Source: Phenylobacterium sp. NIBR 498073 (lineage in GTDB: Bacteria; Pseudomonadota; Alphaproteobacteria; Caulobacterales; Caulobacteraceae). From it: a stretch of 64,000 nt of DNA. The DNA is taken from positions 2,976,001 through 3,040,000 of the forward strand of contig NZ_CP114599.1 in assembly GCF_027286305.1 (NCBI RefSeq), in the 5' to 3' direction. Positions 23,193 to 31,755 of the stretch are shown in pieces. The notes below the pieces were generated by a model that was not told the origin of the DNA, searched no databases, and was given only the letters and a program-made list of their open reading frames with translations. A program made the translations under genes and the position numbers. Every line of letters starts with the position of its first letter. Positions within the stretch are counted from its first letter, which is position 1.

Positions 23193-25307
23193 CTACCAGA
23201 TCTTCACCCGCTGCTCAGGCGCCAGGTAGAGGCTCTGCCCCGGCTTCACCTCGAACGCCGGATACCACGTATCGAGATTGCGCACCGTCAGGGCCCGGTA
23301 TTCGCCCGGCGAGTGCACGCCCGACAGCACGTTGCGGCGGAGCGAGGCCTCACGGAACTTGCTGCGATAGTTCTGCGCCCAGCCGAAATAGAACCGCTGG
23401 TCGGCGGTGAAGCCGTCGATCACCGGGGCGGCCTGCCCCTTGAGCGACAGGTGATAGGCGTCATAGGCGGCGGCCAGGCCGGCCAGGTCGGCGATGTTCT
23501 CGCCCAGCACCTGGTCGCCGTTCAGGTGCAGACCCGGCAGCGGCTCATAGGTGCTGTACTGCGCCGCCAGCGCCTGGCCGCGCGCCTTGAACTGCGCCAT
23601 GTCGGCCGGCGTCCACCAGTTCTTGAGGTCGCCCTTCACATCGAACAGCGCGCCGGTGTCGTCGAAGCCGTGGACGATCTCGTGGCCGATCACCCCGCCG
23701 ATCGCGCCGTAGTTCACCGCCGCGTCGGCGTTCGGATCGAAGAAGGTCGGCTCCAGGATCGCCGCCGGGAACACGATCATGTTCTGCATGGGCAGGTTCA
23801 GGGCGTTGACCGTCTGCGGCGTCATCCACCACTCGTCGTGGTCAACCGGTCCCTTCAGCTTGGCCACGTTGCGGCGATACTCAAACAGCTCGGCGCGCGC
23901 CCAGTTGCCGTAAGCGTCGCCGCGCACGACCTGCAGCCCCGAATAGTCGCGCCACTTGTCGGGATAGCCGACTCCGACGCGGAACACGGCCAGCTTCTCC
24001 TTGGCCTTGGCCTTGGTCTCGGCGCTCATCCAGTCCAGCCGGGTGATGCGCGCGTCGAAGGCGGCCAAGATGTTCTTCACCATCTCCTGCATCTGCGCCT
24101 TGGCCTGCGGGCTGAAGTGGCGCTCGACATAGATCTGGCCCACGGCCTCGCCCAGGGCCGCGTTGGTGTTGTCCACCCCGCGCTTCCAGCGGTCGCGCTG
24201 CTCCGGCGCGCCGCCCAAGGCCGCGCCGTTGAAGGCGAAATGCTCGTCGGCGAACGCCTTGGAGAGATAGGGCGCGCCGCGCTCAATGGCGTGGAACGCC
24301 AGATAGTCCTTCCAGGTCTCGATCGGCTGGCCGCCGACCAGCTTGGCGATGCCGGCGATGGCGCTGGGCTGCCAGGCGCCGAAGGTCGGCTGCTCGCTCA
24401 TCCCCGCGCCCTGCAGCCACGCGGTCCAGTCGATGCCCGGCGCCTTGGCCTGCAGGTCGGCGCGGGTCCAGACATTGTTGGCCTTGGCCACGTCGCCGGT
24501 CTCATCGACGCTCCAGTGCGTCTTAGCGATGGCGGTCTCCAGCGCCAGGATCCTGGCCGCCCGCGCCTCGCCGTCCGGATAGCCGGCCAGGGTGAACATC
24601 GCAGCGATGTGGGCCTTGTACTTGGCCCGCAGGTCCTGGAACCGCGCGCTGTCGTCCAGGTAATAGGCGCGGTCCGGCATCCCCAGCCCGCCCTGCATGA
24701 TGTAGGGTCGGTACTTGGACGTGTCGTTCATGTCCTCGGCGACCCACAGGCCGAACAGCCGGTCGGTCGCATAGTCGGTCATGTTCAGGGCGTCGACGTC
24801 GGCCCGCAGGGTCGCGCCCAGCTCGCGCGACAGGTCGGCCCGGGTCTTGATCGCCGCGATCGCGGCCAGCTCGGGCTTCAGCGGCGCCGCGCCGGCCGCC
24901 TCAATCGCCGCCTCGTCCATGAAGCTGGCGTAGAAGTCGCCGATCTTGCGGGCGTTGGAGCCGTCCGCCGCCTGCGCCTTGGCCGCGTCTTCGAGGATCG
25001 CGCGGGTCCGTTCGGTGGCCAGGTCGCGCAGGATGGCGAAGGTGTTGTAGCTGCCGCTGTCGGCTGGGATTTCCGTGGTCTTCATCCAGCCGCCGTTGGC
25101 GTAGGCGTAGAAGTCGTCGCCCGGGGCGACGGAGATGTCCATGCCGGCCGTGTCGAATCCGAACGCGCCGTACTTGGGCTTGGCCTTGGCCGCCTCGGCG
25201 ACCGGCGGCGGCGCAGCCTCAGGCGCCGGCGCCGGCGCCGTCGTCGCGCAGGCGGCCAGCACCAGCGGCGCGCATGCGCCCAGCAGCAGAGTTTTCCAGG
25301 TGTTCAT
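23193..25307 (-). CDS. M13 (neprilysin-like) metallopeptidase lipoprotein
   Basis: The 704-residue product starts with a lipoprotein signal ending in LAAC (Cys20) and an Ala/Pro-rich linker. It has the M13 zinc site HEIVH (542-546), the third ligand motif GENIAD (602-607) and the substrate motif 'NAFYNP'-equivalent region 'VFPAAILEPTFFDPNADAAVNYG'. It should be anchored in the outer membrane or periplasm and cut small peptides. The length fits the family. The methyltransferase gene follows directly, with frames overlapping or abutting. 'VNYGAIGGVIGHE' confirms an intact active site. Confidence 0.92.
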   Translation of the reverse strand: MNTWKTLLLGACAPLVLAACATTAPAPAPEAAPPPVAEAAKAKPKYGAFGFDTAGMDISVAPGDDFYAYANGGWMKTTEIPADSGSYNTFAILRDLATERTRAILEDAAKAQAADGSNARKIGDFYASFMDEAAIEAAGAAPLKPELAAIAAIKTRADLSRELGATLRADVDALNMTDYATDRLFGLWVAEDMNDTSKYRPYIMQGGLGMPDRAYYLDDSARFQDLRAKYKAHIAAMFTLAGYPDGEARAARILALETAIAKTHWSVDETGDVAKANNVWTRADLQAKAPGIDWTAWLQGAGMSEQPTFGAWQPSAIAGIAKLVGGQPIETWKDYLAFHAIERGAPYLSKAFADEHFAFNGAALGGAPEQRDRWKRGVDNTNAALGEAVGQIYVERHFSPQAKAQMQEMVKNILAAFDARITRLDWMSAETKAKAKEKLAVFRVGVGYPDKWRDYSGLQVVRGDAYGNWARAELFEYRRNVAKLKGPVDHDEWWMTPQTVNALNLPMQNMIVFPAAILEPTFFDPNADAAVNYGAIGGVIGHEIVHGFDDTGALFDVKGDLKNWWTPADMAQFKARGQALAAQYSTYEPLPGLHLNGDQVLGENIADLAGLAAAYDAYHLSLKGQAAPVIDGFTADQRFYFGWAQNYRSKFREASLRRNVLSGVHSPGEYRALTVRNLDTWYPAFEVKPGQSLYLAPEQRVKIW

Positions 25308-25425
25308 CGCGCGCTCCCATACGCGGCGCCGTCACCCGCGCCGTCAGCCTGAGGAGCCTCTAATACATCGGCGGCGGGCGGGGGTAGCGACCGGCGCATT
25401 AAACTTACGTCATCTGTAACGCTTG

Positions 25426-26775
25426 TTACGCCGCCCGCGCGCGCCGCACCCCGCTCAGAATCGCCTGCGCCGCGCCCGCCGCCTGGCTGCGGATGTCCGG
25501 CACCGAGGTGATCTCCCAGAACGCCCCGCGGGTCAGCGGCCCGACCGCGAACAGGCCCGGCTCGGCGCGGCCGCTCGCCCCGATCAGGCGCGATCCAGCG
25601 TCGACCTCGGCTCCGAGCCGGCAGGGATCGGGCCGGATCAGGCCGCGAGCCAGCAGCGTCTTCAGCAGCGGCTCGCCGGCCTTCTCCAGGTCGCCCAGCA
25701 GGCCCGCGCAGTTCACCACCGCCGACACGCCCAGCCGCCGCGGCGTGCGCCCGCCGCGCGGCCGCCAGGCCACCTCGACGGCGTCGCGCGAGAGGGTCAG
25801 CGAGGTCACCTCCCCGGCCCGCACCACCAGTTCGCGTCCGCGCATCAACAGCCCGATCCGCCGCGCGACGCTGGGCGCCAGGCGGTGACGGTGGACGTCC
25901 CACCAGGGGCGGAGGTGGCGCAGGAAGGCTCGTCGCTCGGCCTGGCTCCAGCCCAGCCAGATCGACTGCACGTGGGGGCGCAGGGAATCGATCGCCTCGC
26001 GCCAGCGCCCTTCGCCGGACGCCTCGCGGATCGCCGCCAGCAGTTCGCGGGGAGATCCGGTCGGCGCGACCTCGGCGGCCGCCTCGCCCGTCGGGACGTG
26101 CTGGCGCGGGGTCAGGCCCCGACGCGAGATCGCCCAGAACCGCCGCCCCGGCCGCCACAGGCTGACCGCCGCGTCGATCATGGTTAGCCCCGAGCCGAGC
26201 AGCAGGACATCGTCCCATTCGTCCTCCAGCCTGGCCTTCGGGTCCCAGGGGTCGCCGATGTACCGCGCAGAGGCCAGCAGCGCCGGGTCCGCCGCCGCGG
26301 GCGCCGCCGGCCGCAGCACCCCCAGGGCCAGCACCACCGCCGAGGCCTCGATCTTGCGCCCCAGCGCCAACCGCACCCGCCAGCCCTCGCCGGCTCGCTG
26401 CACGTCCACCGCCTCGTCCTGCTCCAGCAGCAGCCGGCCCGGCGTGGTCGTCTCCAGCGCCTGGCGCAGCAGGTCCTGGAGATAGTCGCCGTACACGCCG
26501 CGGGTCACGAACCCGCCGTGCGAACTCCAGCCCTCGTGTCCGGCCAGCCAGCGGGTGAAGTGCTCTGGATCGTCCGGATAAGCGCTCATGTTCGCCACCC
26601 GCACGTTCAGCAGGTGGTCGGGGTTGCCGGTGGAATAGGCCGCGCCGCGCCCGAAGGTCCTGGAGCGCTCGATCAGCCGCACCGTCGGCCCCTCCGGATC
26701 GGCGGCCAGATGCAGGGCCGTGAGCAATCCCGAGAACCCTGCCCCGATCACCGCAACTGTGGGCCGCAGGCTCAT
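25426..26775 (-). CDS. FAD/NAD(P)-binding protein (YdhS-like)
   Basis: The 449-residue product starts with GAGFSG and contains 'RGAAYSTGNPDHLLNVRVANMSA', a signature of the NAD_binding_9 family of flavoproteins. Later motifs are 'LLLGSGLTMIDAAVSL' and 'LFAVGPLTRGAFWEITSVPDIR'. The reaction of this family is not established. I chose ATG 26775 because GGAGGT lies seven bases upstream. It is divergent from the CYP153 gene across a 185-base region, so the two may share a regulator; it could be an electron-transfer or cofactor-handling partner of the P450, but that is inference. Confidence 0.85.
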   Translation of the reverse strand: MSLRPTVAVIGAGFSGLLTALHLAADPEGPTVRLIERSRTFGRGAAYSTGNPDHLLNVRVANMSAYPDDPEHFTRWLAGHEGWSSHGGFVTRGVYGDYLQDLLRQALETTTPGRLLLEQDEAVDVQRAGEGWRVRLALGRKIEASAVVLALGVLRPAAPAAADPALLASARYIGDPWDPKARLEDEWDDVLLLGSGLTMIDAAVSLWRPGRRFWAISRRGLTPRQHVPTGEAAAEVAPTGSPRELLAAIREASGEGRWREAIDSLRPHVQSIWLGWSQAERRAFLRHLRPWWDVHRHRLAPSVARRIGLLMRGRELVVRAGEVTSLTLSRDAVEVAWRPRGGRTPRRLGVSAVVNCAGLLGDLEKAGEPLLKTLLARGLIRPDPCRLGAEVDAGSRLIGASGRAEPGLFAVGPLTRGAFWEITSVPDIRSQAAGAAQAILSGVRRARAA

Positions 26776-26900
26776 AGATCCGACCTCCAAAACGCTTCGC
26801 TCGACTTAATTCCTATCATTTTTATGGCTTTTAAAGCGACAGAAAAACTTCATTCGAACGCAGATCGGATGGGACGGCTGTTGAAACTCGCGCTAAAACT

Positions 26901-26914
26901 TGACGCCTGCGTCA
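26901..26914. promoter_or_regulatory. Palindrome TGACGC-CT-GCGTCA in the CYP153 promoter region
   Basis: A perfect 6-bp inverted repeat with a 2-base centre lies 47 bases before the P450 start. It overlaps a possible -35 box, TTGACG (26900-26905); TGAGAC (26923-26928) would be a poor -10. The rest of 26776-26960 is AT-richer than its surroundings and includes a second palindrome, GCTTTTAAAGC (26827-26837). Regulator unknown. Confidence 0.45.
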
Positions 26915-26960
26915 TCTTTGGCTGAGACCGAGGGCGCAATCGGACTGGAGGAGGATTTAC

Positions 26961-28217
26961 ATGAGCGACGGCAATATCGATCTGAGCAACGACGCCCGCG
27001 CGCTGGCCTATTCGACGCCGCTCGACCAGATCAATCCGGCCCAGCCGGCTCTCTTCCAATCGAACGAGATGTGGTGGAACTTCGAGCGCCTGCGCAAGGA
27101 AGACCCGGTCCACTACACCGCCGAGAGCGAGTACGGCCCGTACTGGTCGATCACCAAGTACAACGACATCATGGCGGTGGACACGAACCACCAGGCGTTC
27201 TCGTCTGAGCCGGGCATCACCATTGCCGACCAGAACGGCGACGAAGGCCCGCTGCCGATGTTCATCGCCATGGACCCGCCCAAGCATGACATCCAGCGCA
27301 AGACCGTCAGCCCGGCTGTCGCCCCGGCCAACCTCGCGATCCTCGGCCCGCTGATCCGCGAACGCGCCGCCGCGATCCTCGACTCCCTGCCGATCGGCGA
27401 AGAGTTCGACTGGGTCGACAAGGTGTCGATGGAACTGACGGCCATGACCCTGGCCACCCTGTTCGGCATCGACCAGGCTGACCGCCGCAAGCTGACCTAC
27501 TGGTCGGACGTTGTGACCGCAGTCCCCGGCCACGGCCTGATCGACACCCTCGAGCAGAAGATGCAGATCTTCCTCGAGTACCACGCCTACTTCACCGAGC
27601 GTTGGAACGAGCGGGTCAACGCCGAACCGACCGGCGACCTGATCTCCATGCTGGCTCACGGCAAGGATACGCGGGACATGTCGCCCCGCGAGTACTTCGG
27701 GAACGTCGTGCTGCTGACCGTCGGCGGCAACGACACCACCCGCAACACCATCTCCGGCTCGATCCTGGCGCTGAACCAGAACCCGGATCAGTACAAGATG
27801 CTGCGCGAAAATCCGGACCTGATCCCCTCGATGGTCTCCGAGACCATCCGCTGGCAGACGCCGCTGGCCCACATGCGCCGCCGCGCGACCCAGGACATCG
27901 AGATCGGCGGCAAGCTGATCCGCAAGGAAGACAAGGTCGTCATGTGGTACGTCTCGGGCAACCGCGACGAAGAGGTCATCGAGCGCCCGAACGACTACAT
28001 CATCGACCGCGCCCGTCCGCGGAACCACATGTCGTTCGGCTTCGGCATCCACCGCTGCGTGGGCAACCGCCTGGCCGAGCTGCAGCTGCAGATCATCTGG
28101 GAAGAGATCATGAAGCGCTTCCCCGAGATCCAGCTCGTGGAAGAGCCCAAGCGTATCTACTCGACCTTCGTGAAAGGCTACGAGTCGATGAAGGTGATCA
28201 TTCCGAAGCGCGCCTGA
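26961..28217 (+). CDS. Cytochrome P450, CYP153-type alkane/fatty-acid omega-hydroxylase
   Basis: The 418-residue product has 'FIAMDPPKHDIQRKTVSPAV', the oxygen-activation motif GGNDTT (255-260), the ExxR pair Glu294-Arg297 and the haem loop 'FGFGIHRCVGNR' with Cys366 as ligand. These match CYP153 enzymes, which hydroxylate terminal carbons of medium-chain alkanes and fatty acids in the cytoplasm with ferredoxin partners. No ferredoxin or ferredoxin reductase gene is in the neighbourhood, so electrons must come from elsewhere. GGAGGAGG just upstream gives a strong start. A clear terminator follows at 28242. The first of several oxidation genes here. Confidence 0.92.
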   Translation: MSDGNIDLSNDARALAYSTPLDQINPAQPALFQSNEMWWNFERLRKEDPVHYTAESEYGPYWSITKYNDIMAVDTNHQAFSSEPGITIADQNGDEGPLPMFIAMDPPKHDIQRKTVSPAVAPANLAILGPLIRERAAAILDSLPIGEEFDWVDKVSMELTAMTLATLFGIDQADRRKLTYWSDVVTAVPGHGLIDTLEQKMQIFLEYHAYFTERWNERVNAEPTGDLISMLAHGKDTRDMSPREYFGNVVLLTVGGNDTTRNTISGSILALNQNPDQYKMLRENPDLIPSMVSETIRWQTPLAHMRRRATQDIEIGGKLIRKEDKVVMWYVSGNRDEEVIERPNDYIIDRARPRNHMSFGFGIHRCVGNRLAELQLQIIWEEIMKRFPEIQLVEEPKRIYSTFVKGYESMKVIIPKRA

Positions 28218-28241
28218 CCGCTTTCGTCGCTGAACGATTGG

Positions 28242-28271
28242 AGAGCCTAGGCCCTGCGCCTAGGCTCTTTT
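28242..28271 (+). terminator. Rho-independent terminator after CYP153
   Basis: AGAGCCTAGG (28242-28251) pairs perfectly with CCTAGGCTCT (28259-28268) around a 7-base loop, followed by TTT. The T run ends four bases before the next start codon at 28275, leaving no space for a ribosome binding site. Confidence 0.85.
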
Positions 28272-28274
28272 CGC

Positions 28275-28724
28275 ATGAGAACCCTGCCCTTCGATCCCAC
28301 TGACATCGGCGCCGTCGTCGACGCCATGTACGCCATGATTTCCGGCCCCCAAGGGCCCCGCGACTGGGCGCTGCAGGCCGAGATCTTCCACCCCGACGCC
28401 CGCCAGATGCGCACCTGGGTCGGCGAGGACCGACGCCCGAACATCAAGATCATGGACCTCGCCGCCTACCAGGCCGACGTCGAGCCGTTCTTCGCGGCCC
28501 ACGACTTCTACGAGGTCGAGATCGCCCGCCGCATCGACGTGTTCGGCAACATGGCCCAGGTCTGGAGCGCTTACGAGGCGCGCACCGCCCCGGGCGAGGC
28601 CCCGCCCGAGCGACGCGGCGTCAACTCCATCCAGCTCTACTGCGAGGCCGACGGCCGCTGGCGCATCGTCTCGATGATCTGGGACAACGAACGCCCTGGA
28701 CTTGCCCTTCCGTCATTCGAGTAG
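28275..28724 (+). CDS. SnoaL-like (NTF2-fold) protein
   Basis: The 149-residue product has the cone-shaped NTF2/SnoaL pattern: 'VVDAMYAMISGPQGPRDWALQAEIFHPDARQMRTW', then 'HDFYEVEIARRIDVFGNMAQVWSAYEAR' and the final 'GRWRIVSMIWDNER'. The fold is used by small isomerases, dehydratases and hydrolases, and the family alone does not tell which. The ATG at 28275 has no Shine-Dalgarno because the P450 terminator ends directly before it. Expression may depend on read-through, a leaderless message, or an internal start such as the ATG at 28326. It is followed after 28 bases by the dioxygenase gene and probably shares its transcript. Confidence 0.75.
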   Translation: MRTLPFDPTDIGAVVDAMYAMISGPQGPRDWALQAEIFHPDARQMRTWVGEDRRPNIKIMDLAAYQADVEPFFAAHDFYEVEIARRIDVFGNMAQVWSAYEARTAPGEAPPERRGVNSIQLYCEADGRWRIVSMIWDNERPGLALPSFE

Positions 28725-28752
28725 ACACTCGCCTCCAGACAGGGAGGCGGCC

Positions 28753-29568
28753 ATGTCCGAGCCGTTCGATATCGAAGCCCACGTCCGGCGCCTGACCGAC
28801 GACGGCTACACCGTGATCGAGGACTTCGCCGACGCGGCCGCGCTGGCCGCCGCCCGCGCGGCGCTGGCCCCGCACCTCGGCTCCCACCATGGCCGCAACG
28901 CCTTCGAGGGCTTTTCCACCGAGCGGGTCTACACCCTGGTCGCGCGCGGCAAGGTGTTCGAAGACCTGGCCGCCGAACCGCGCCTCCTGGCCCTGCTCGA
29001 CCGCTTCCTCCAGCCCGGCTACCTGCTGACCGCCAGCCAGGCGATCTGCATCTATCCCGGCGAGAAAGCGCAAGGGGTCCACTTCGACGACGGCTTTTAT
29101 CGCCAGCCGCGCCCCCGCGCGGCCATCAGCCTCTCGCTCATCGGCGCCATCGACGCCTTCACCGACACCAACGGCGCCACCGACATCATCCCAGGCAGTC
29201 ACACCTGGAGCGATGAGAAGATCGCGGCCATCGATCCGCGCGAGGCCATGGCCATGCTACGCCCAGTGATCATCCCGGCCGGCGGCGCGATCATCTTCCA
29301 GGGCACCCTGCTCCACCGTGGCGGGGCCAACCGTAGCGACGCCCCGCGGCTGGCCTTCACCAACCAGTATTGCGAGCCGTGGGGCCGCACGCAGGAGAAC
29401 TTCTATCTCGGCGTCCCGCGCGAGCGCGTGCAGGCCATGTCGCCACGTCTGCAGAATCTGCTCGGCTACAACATCTGGCCGCCGTTCATGGGCCAGGTCA
29501 CCGGCTCGCACCCGCTCAAAAGCCTGGAAGACGGATGGGTGGCGCCGGTCGAGCGCCAGACTCCCTAG
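28753..29568 (+). CDS. Phytanoyl-CoA dioxygenase (PhyH) family protein
   Basis: The 271-residue product shows the Fe(II)/2-oxoglutarate facial triad His110-x-Asp112 ('VHFDDGFY') and His188 ('LLHRGGANRS'), with Arg199 as a likely 2-oxoglutarate anchor. PhyH-type enzymes hydroxylate acyl-CoAs or other hydrophobic molecules. GGGAGG is placed correctly before ATG 28753. Together with CYP153 and the SnoaL-like protein it makes a small oxidation cluster. Its stop codon shares the tetranucleotide CTAG (29565-29568) with the convergent dienelactone hydrolase gene. Confidence 0.87.
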   Translation: MSEPFDIEAHVRRLTDDGYTVIEDFADAAALAAARAALAPHLGSHHGRNAFEGFSTERVYTLVARGKVFEDLAAEPRLLALLDRFLQPGYLLTASQAICIYPGEKAQGVHFDDGFYRQPRPRAAISLSLIGAIDAFTDTNGATDIIPGSHTWSDEKIAAIDPREAMAMLRPVIIPAGGAIIFQGTLLHRGGANRSDAPRLAFTNQYCEPWGRTQENFYLGVPRERVQAMSPRLQNLLGYNIWPPFMGQVTGSHPLKSLEDGWVAPVERQTP

Positions 29569-30299
29569 CCCAAATTCCGCCGATAGAGCGCGTTCAGCCG
29601 CTCCCAATGCCGCTCGGCGCCCTGCTTCTGGTAGAGCGCCCGCTGCGGGAAGGTGAAGCCGTGCTCGGCCCCCGGATAGATCTCCACCTCGGCCCGCGCC
29701 CCGTCGGCCGCCAGCGCCTTGGCCAGCGCCTCCACCGTCTCCAGCGGCGCCCAACGGTCGGTCTCGGCGCAGGCGAAGTAGAGTTCGGCCGAACTCTTGC
29801 GCGCGGCCAGGTGCGGGCTGTCGTCCTCGTCGGTGACCAGATAGGTGCCGTGGATCGAGGCGGCGGCTTTCACCTGCGGCAGGCGCACCGCCGCATTGAT
29901 CGCGAACTGCCCGCTCATGCAGTAGCCGACCGTGCCGATCCGGCTAACGTCGGCGCCCGCCTGGCCGGCGGCGAAGGCGGCCAGCGCAGCGACGTCGTCC
30001 ATCACCATCGGAATGGTGAGACCGTTCATCAGCTCCATCATCCGCGCTCGCAGCGCATCGTCCATGGCGCCGCCTGCCGGAACCAGCTCCAGCACCCCGG
30101 CCCGATAGTAGAGGTTGGGCAGCATCACGTAGTAGCCGGCGCTCGCCAGCCGCCGCGCCATGTCGCGCAGCTCCTCGCGGATGCCCGGCGCGTCCATCAG
30201 GAACAGGATCAACGGGTGCGGCCCGTCGCGCTCGGGATGGACGATGAAGGTCGTGCTGGTCCCGTCCGCGAGCGGAATCTCAAGCGTCTGCTCGATCAT
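29565..30299 (-). CDS. Dienelactone hydrolase family protein
   Basis: The 244-residue alpha/beta hydrolase has the cysteine-type triad of dienelactone hydrolases: Cys127 in 'GYCMSG', Asp181 in 'AETDRW' and His213 in 'GAEHGFTFP'. It should open lactone or ester bonds. The start at 30299 has GGGAGGG seven bases upstream and overlaps the stop of the preceding gene (ATGA), so the two are translationally coupled. It is the last gene of the operon SDR, NIPSNAP-like protein, hydrolase. Confidence 0.88.
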   Translation of the reverse strand: MIEQTLEIPLADGTSTTFIVHPERDGPHPLILFLMDAPGIREELRDMARRLASAGYYVMLPNLYYRAGVLELVPAGGAMDDALRARMMELMNGLTIPMVMDDVAALAAFAAGQAGADVSRIGTVGYCMSGQFAINAAVRLPQVKAAASIHGTYLVTDEDDSPHLAARKSSAELYFACAETDRWAPLETVEALAKALAADGARAEVEIYPGAEHGFTFPQRALYQKQGAERHWERLNALYRRNLG

Positions 30300-30871
30300 T
30301 TCGCGCCCTCCCTCGGGATCAGCACGCAGGCCCGCGCCAGCGACACCCGCGTCAGCTCGCGCCGGCGCAGGAACACCGCCATCGCGTCCGTGGTCGGGTC
30401 GCGCGACGTCTGCCATTCGCCCAGGTCCCGATAGCGGGTCATCAGCAGCAGCCGCCGCGCCCCGGCCTCGCGGTCGGCCTCGTCCTCCTCGGCCAGGAAC
30501 AGGCCGAAGATCTTAGTCTCGAACCGCGTCTCGAAGTCGGGCCAGGCCTCGCCTGACAGCCGCACGAACTCGTCGACCGCCCCGCCGTCGATCGTGAACC
30601 AGTTGTGGACATAGATCCCGCCCGGCTGCGGCGGCGCCTCATCGATCGGCCGCAGGGTCGGGGTCAGCCGCACCCGGTCGCTGGCCGTCACGCCCGGCGT
30701 GAACGAGACCCGCGATCCGGCCGCGGCCAGCACCAGCGCCTGGTCCGAGGCGAAGCCCAGCAGCGGCGCGAACACCGCCTGCACGCCGGCCGAACCGTAG
30801 AGGTGGTCGGCCAGCACCTTCTGCGCCGTGCGCTCGCGCCCCAGCGTCAGCTGAAAGTAATCGTATTCCAA
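30296..30871 (-). CDS. NIPSNAP-like / dimeric alpha-beta barrel protein
   Basis: The 191-residue product has two halves, the second reading 'GGIYVHNWFTIDGGAVDEFVRLSGEAWPDFE' and 'RRLLLMTRYRDLGEWQTSRD'. This resembles NIPSNAP or stress-responsive ferredoxin-like barrels that often accompany catabolic enzymes. I chose TTG at 30871 (LEYDYFQLTLG) because AGGG lies ten bases upstream and it starts 11 bases after the SDR stop; the ATG at 30916 lies inside the SDR gene. Function unknown; perhaps binding or isomerisation of the pathway substrate. Confidence 0.65.
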   Translation of the reverse strand: MEYDYFQLTLGRERTAQKVLADHLYGSAGVQAVFAPLLGFASDQALVLAAAGSRVSFTPGVTASDRVRLTPTLRPIDEAPPQPGGIYVHNWFTIDGGAVDEFVRLSGEAWPDFETRFETKIFGLFLAEEDEADREAGARRLLLMTRYRDLGEWQTSRDPTTDAMAVFLRRRELTRVSLARACVLIPREGAK

Positions 30872-30881
30872 TGGCTTGGCC

Positions 30882-31652
30882 CTAATAATTGACGCGCGTC
30901 GAGATCGCGCCGTCAACCAGCATGTTGATCCCGGTCGTGAACGCCGAGCGCGGGCTGGCCAGGAACACGGTCGCCGCCGCCACCTCTTCCGGCGTCGCCA
31001 TCCGGCCGGTCGGGTTGCGCTTGATCATCTGGTCGAAGAAGCCCGGCATCCCGGCCTTCACATTGCCCCAGACCCCGCCCTCGAAGAACACGGTGCCCGG
31101 CGACACCACGTTGGCGCGGATGTGCTTGGCCGCGTTCTCGCGCGCCAGGCCCTTGGCGTAGTGGATCAGCGCCGCCTTCATCGCCCCATAGGACGAAGCG
31201 TTCGAGGCCTCCGCCGCCGACACCGACGAGGTGATCAGGAACGCCGCATCGCCATGGGTCTCGCCGGCCTTCTCCAGGAACGGCTTGGCCGCCTCGAAGG
31301 TGCGCACCGCGCCCAGGACGTCGACCTCGAACATCGCGCGCCATTCGTCCTCGCCCGCGCCCTGCACCAGGGCGCTGGCGTTGGAGACCATGACGTCGAT
31401 GCCGCCCAGCGTCTCGCCGGCCTCCTTGACGAAGGCCCGGATCGCCGCGCCGTCGGCGATGTCGACGGCCTTGCCGAAGGCCTTCACGCCCTTGGCCTCC
31501 AGCGCCTTCACGGTTTCGGCGACCTGGTCGGCGCCCCGTGCGCAGATGGCGACGTCCGCGCCCTCCTCCGCCAGCAGGTCGGCGATCGCCCGCCCGATGC
31601 CCCGCGACGCGCCCGTCACGACCGCCTTCTTGCCCTTCAGTCCCAGATCCAT
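30882..31652 (-). CDS. Short-chain dehydrogenase/reductase (SDR)
   Basis: The 256-residue product is a classical SDR with the cofactor motif TGASRGIG (13-20), 'NAS' (91-93), catalytic Ser143, Tyr155 and Lys159 (SSYGAMK) and 'VSPG' (about 188). It oxidises an alcohol or reduces a ketone with NAD(P)(H). AAGGGAG precedes the ATG at 31652. It is the first gene of a three-gene operon and is divergent from a TetR regulator 95 bases away, which probably controls it. Confidence 0.9.
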   Translation of the reverse strand: MDLGLKGKKAVVTGASRGIGRAIADLLAEEGADVAICARGADQVAETVKALEAKGVKAFGKAVDIADGAAIRAFVKEAGETLGGIDVMVSNASALVQGAGEDEWRAMFEVDVLGAVRTFEAAKPFLEKAGETHGDAAFLITSSVSAAEASNASSYGAMKAALIHYAKGLARENAAKHIRANVVSPGTVFFEGGVWGNVKAGMPGFFDQMIKRNPTGRMATPEEVAAATVFLASPRSAFTTGINMLVDGAISTRVNY

Positions 31653-31712
31653 GTCCCGCTCCCTTGTTCGTTGGACGCTGTTCTAACCCGAAGCTGCGAC
31701 GCTTGCGCAGAC

Positions 31713-31755
31713 TTGACAGACGGTCCGCGCCGACAATTTGTGAGCCGATGCTCAC
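31713..31755 (+). promoter_or_regulatory. Promoter and operator at the TetR start; predicted leaderless message
   Basis: TTGACA (31713-31718) is a consensus -35 box; 17 bases later ATTTGT (31736-31741) is a weak -10. Transcription would begin close to 31748, the A of the start codon, so the mRNA would be leaderless. GTGAG (31740-31744) and CTCAC (31751-31755) with a 6-base spacer form an operator-like repeat over the start site, identical in its arms and spacing to the one at 34067-34082. Confidence 0.55.
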
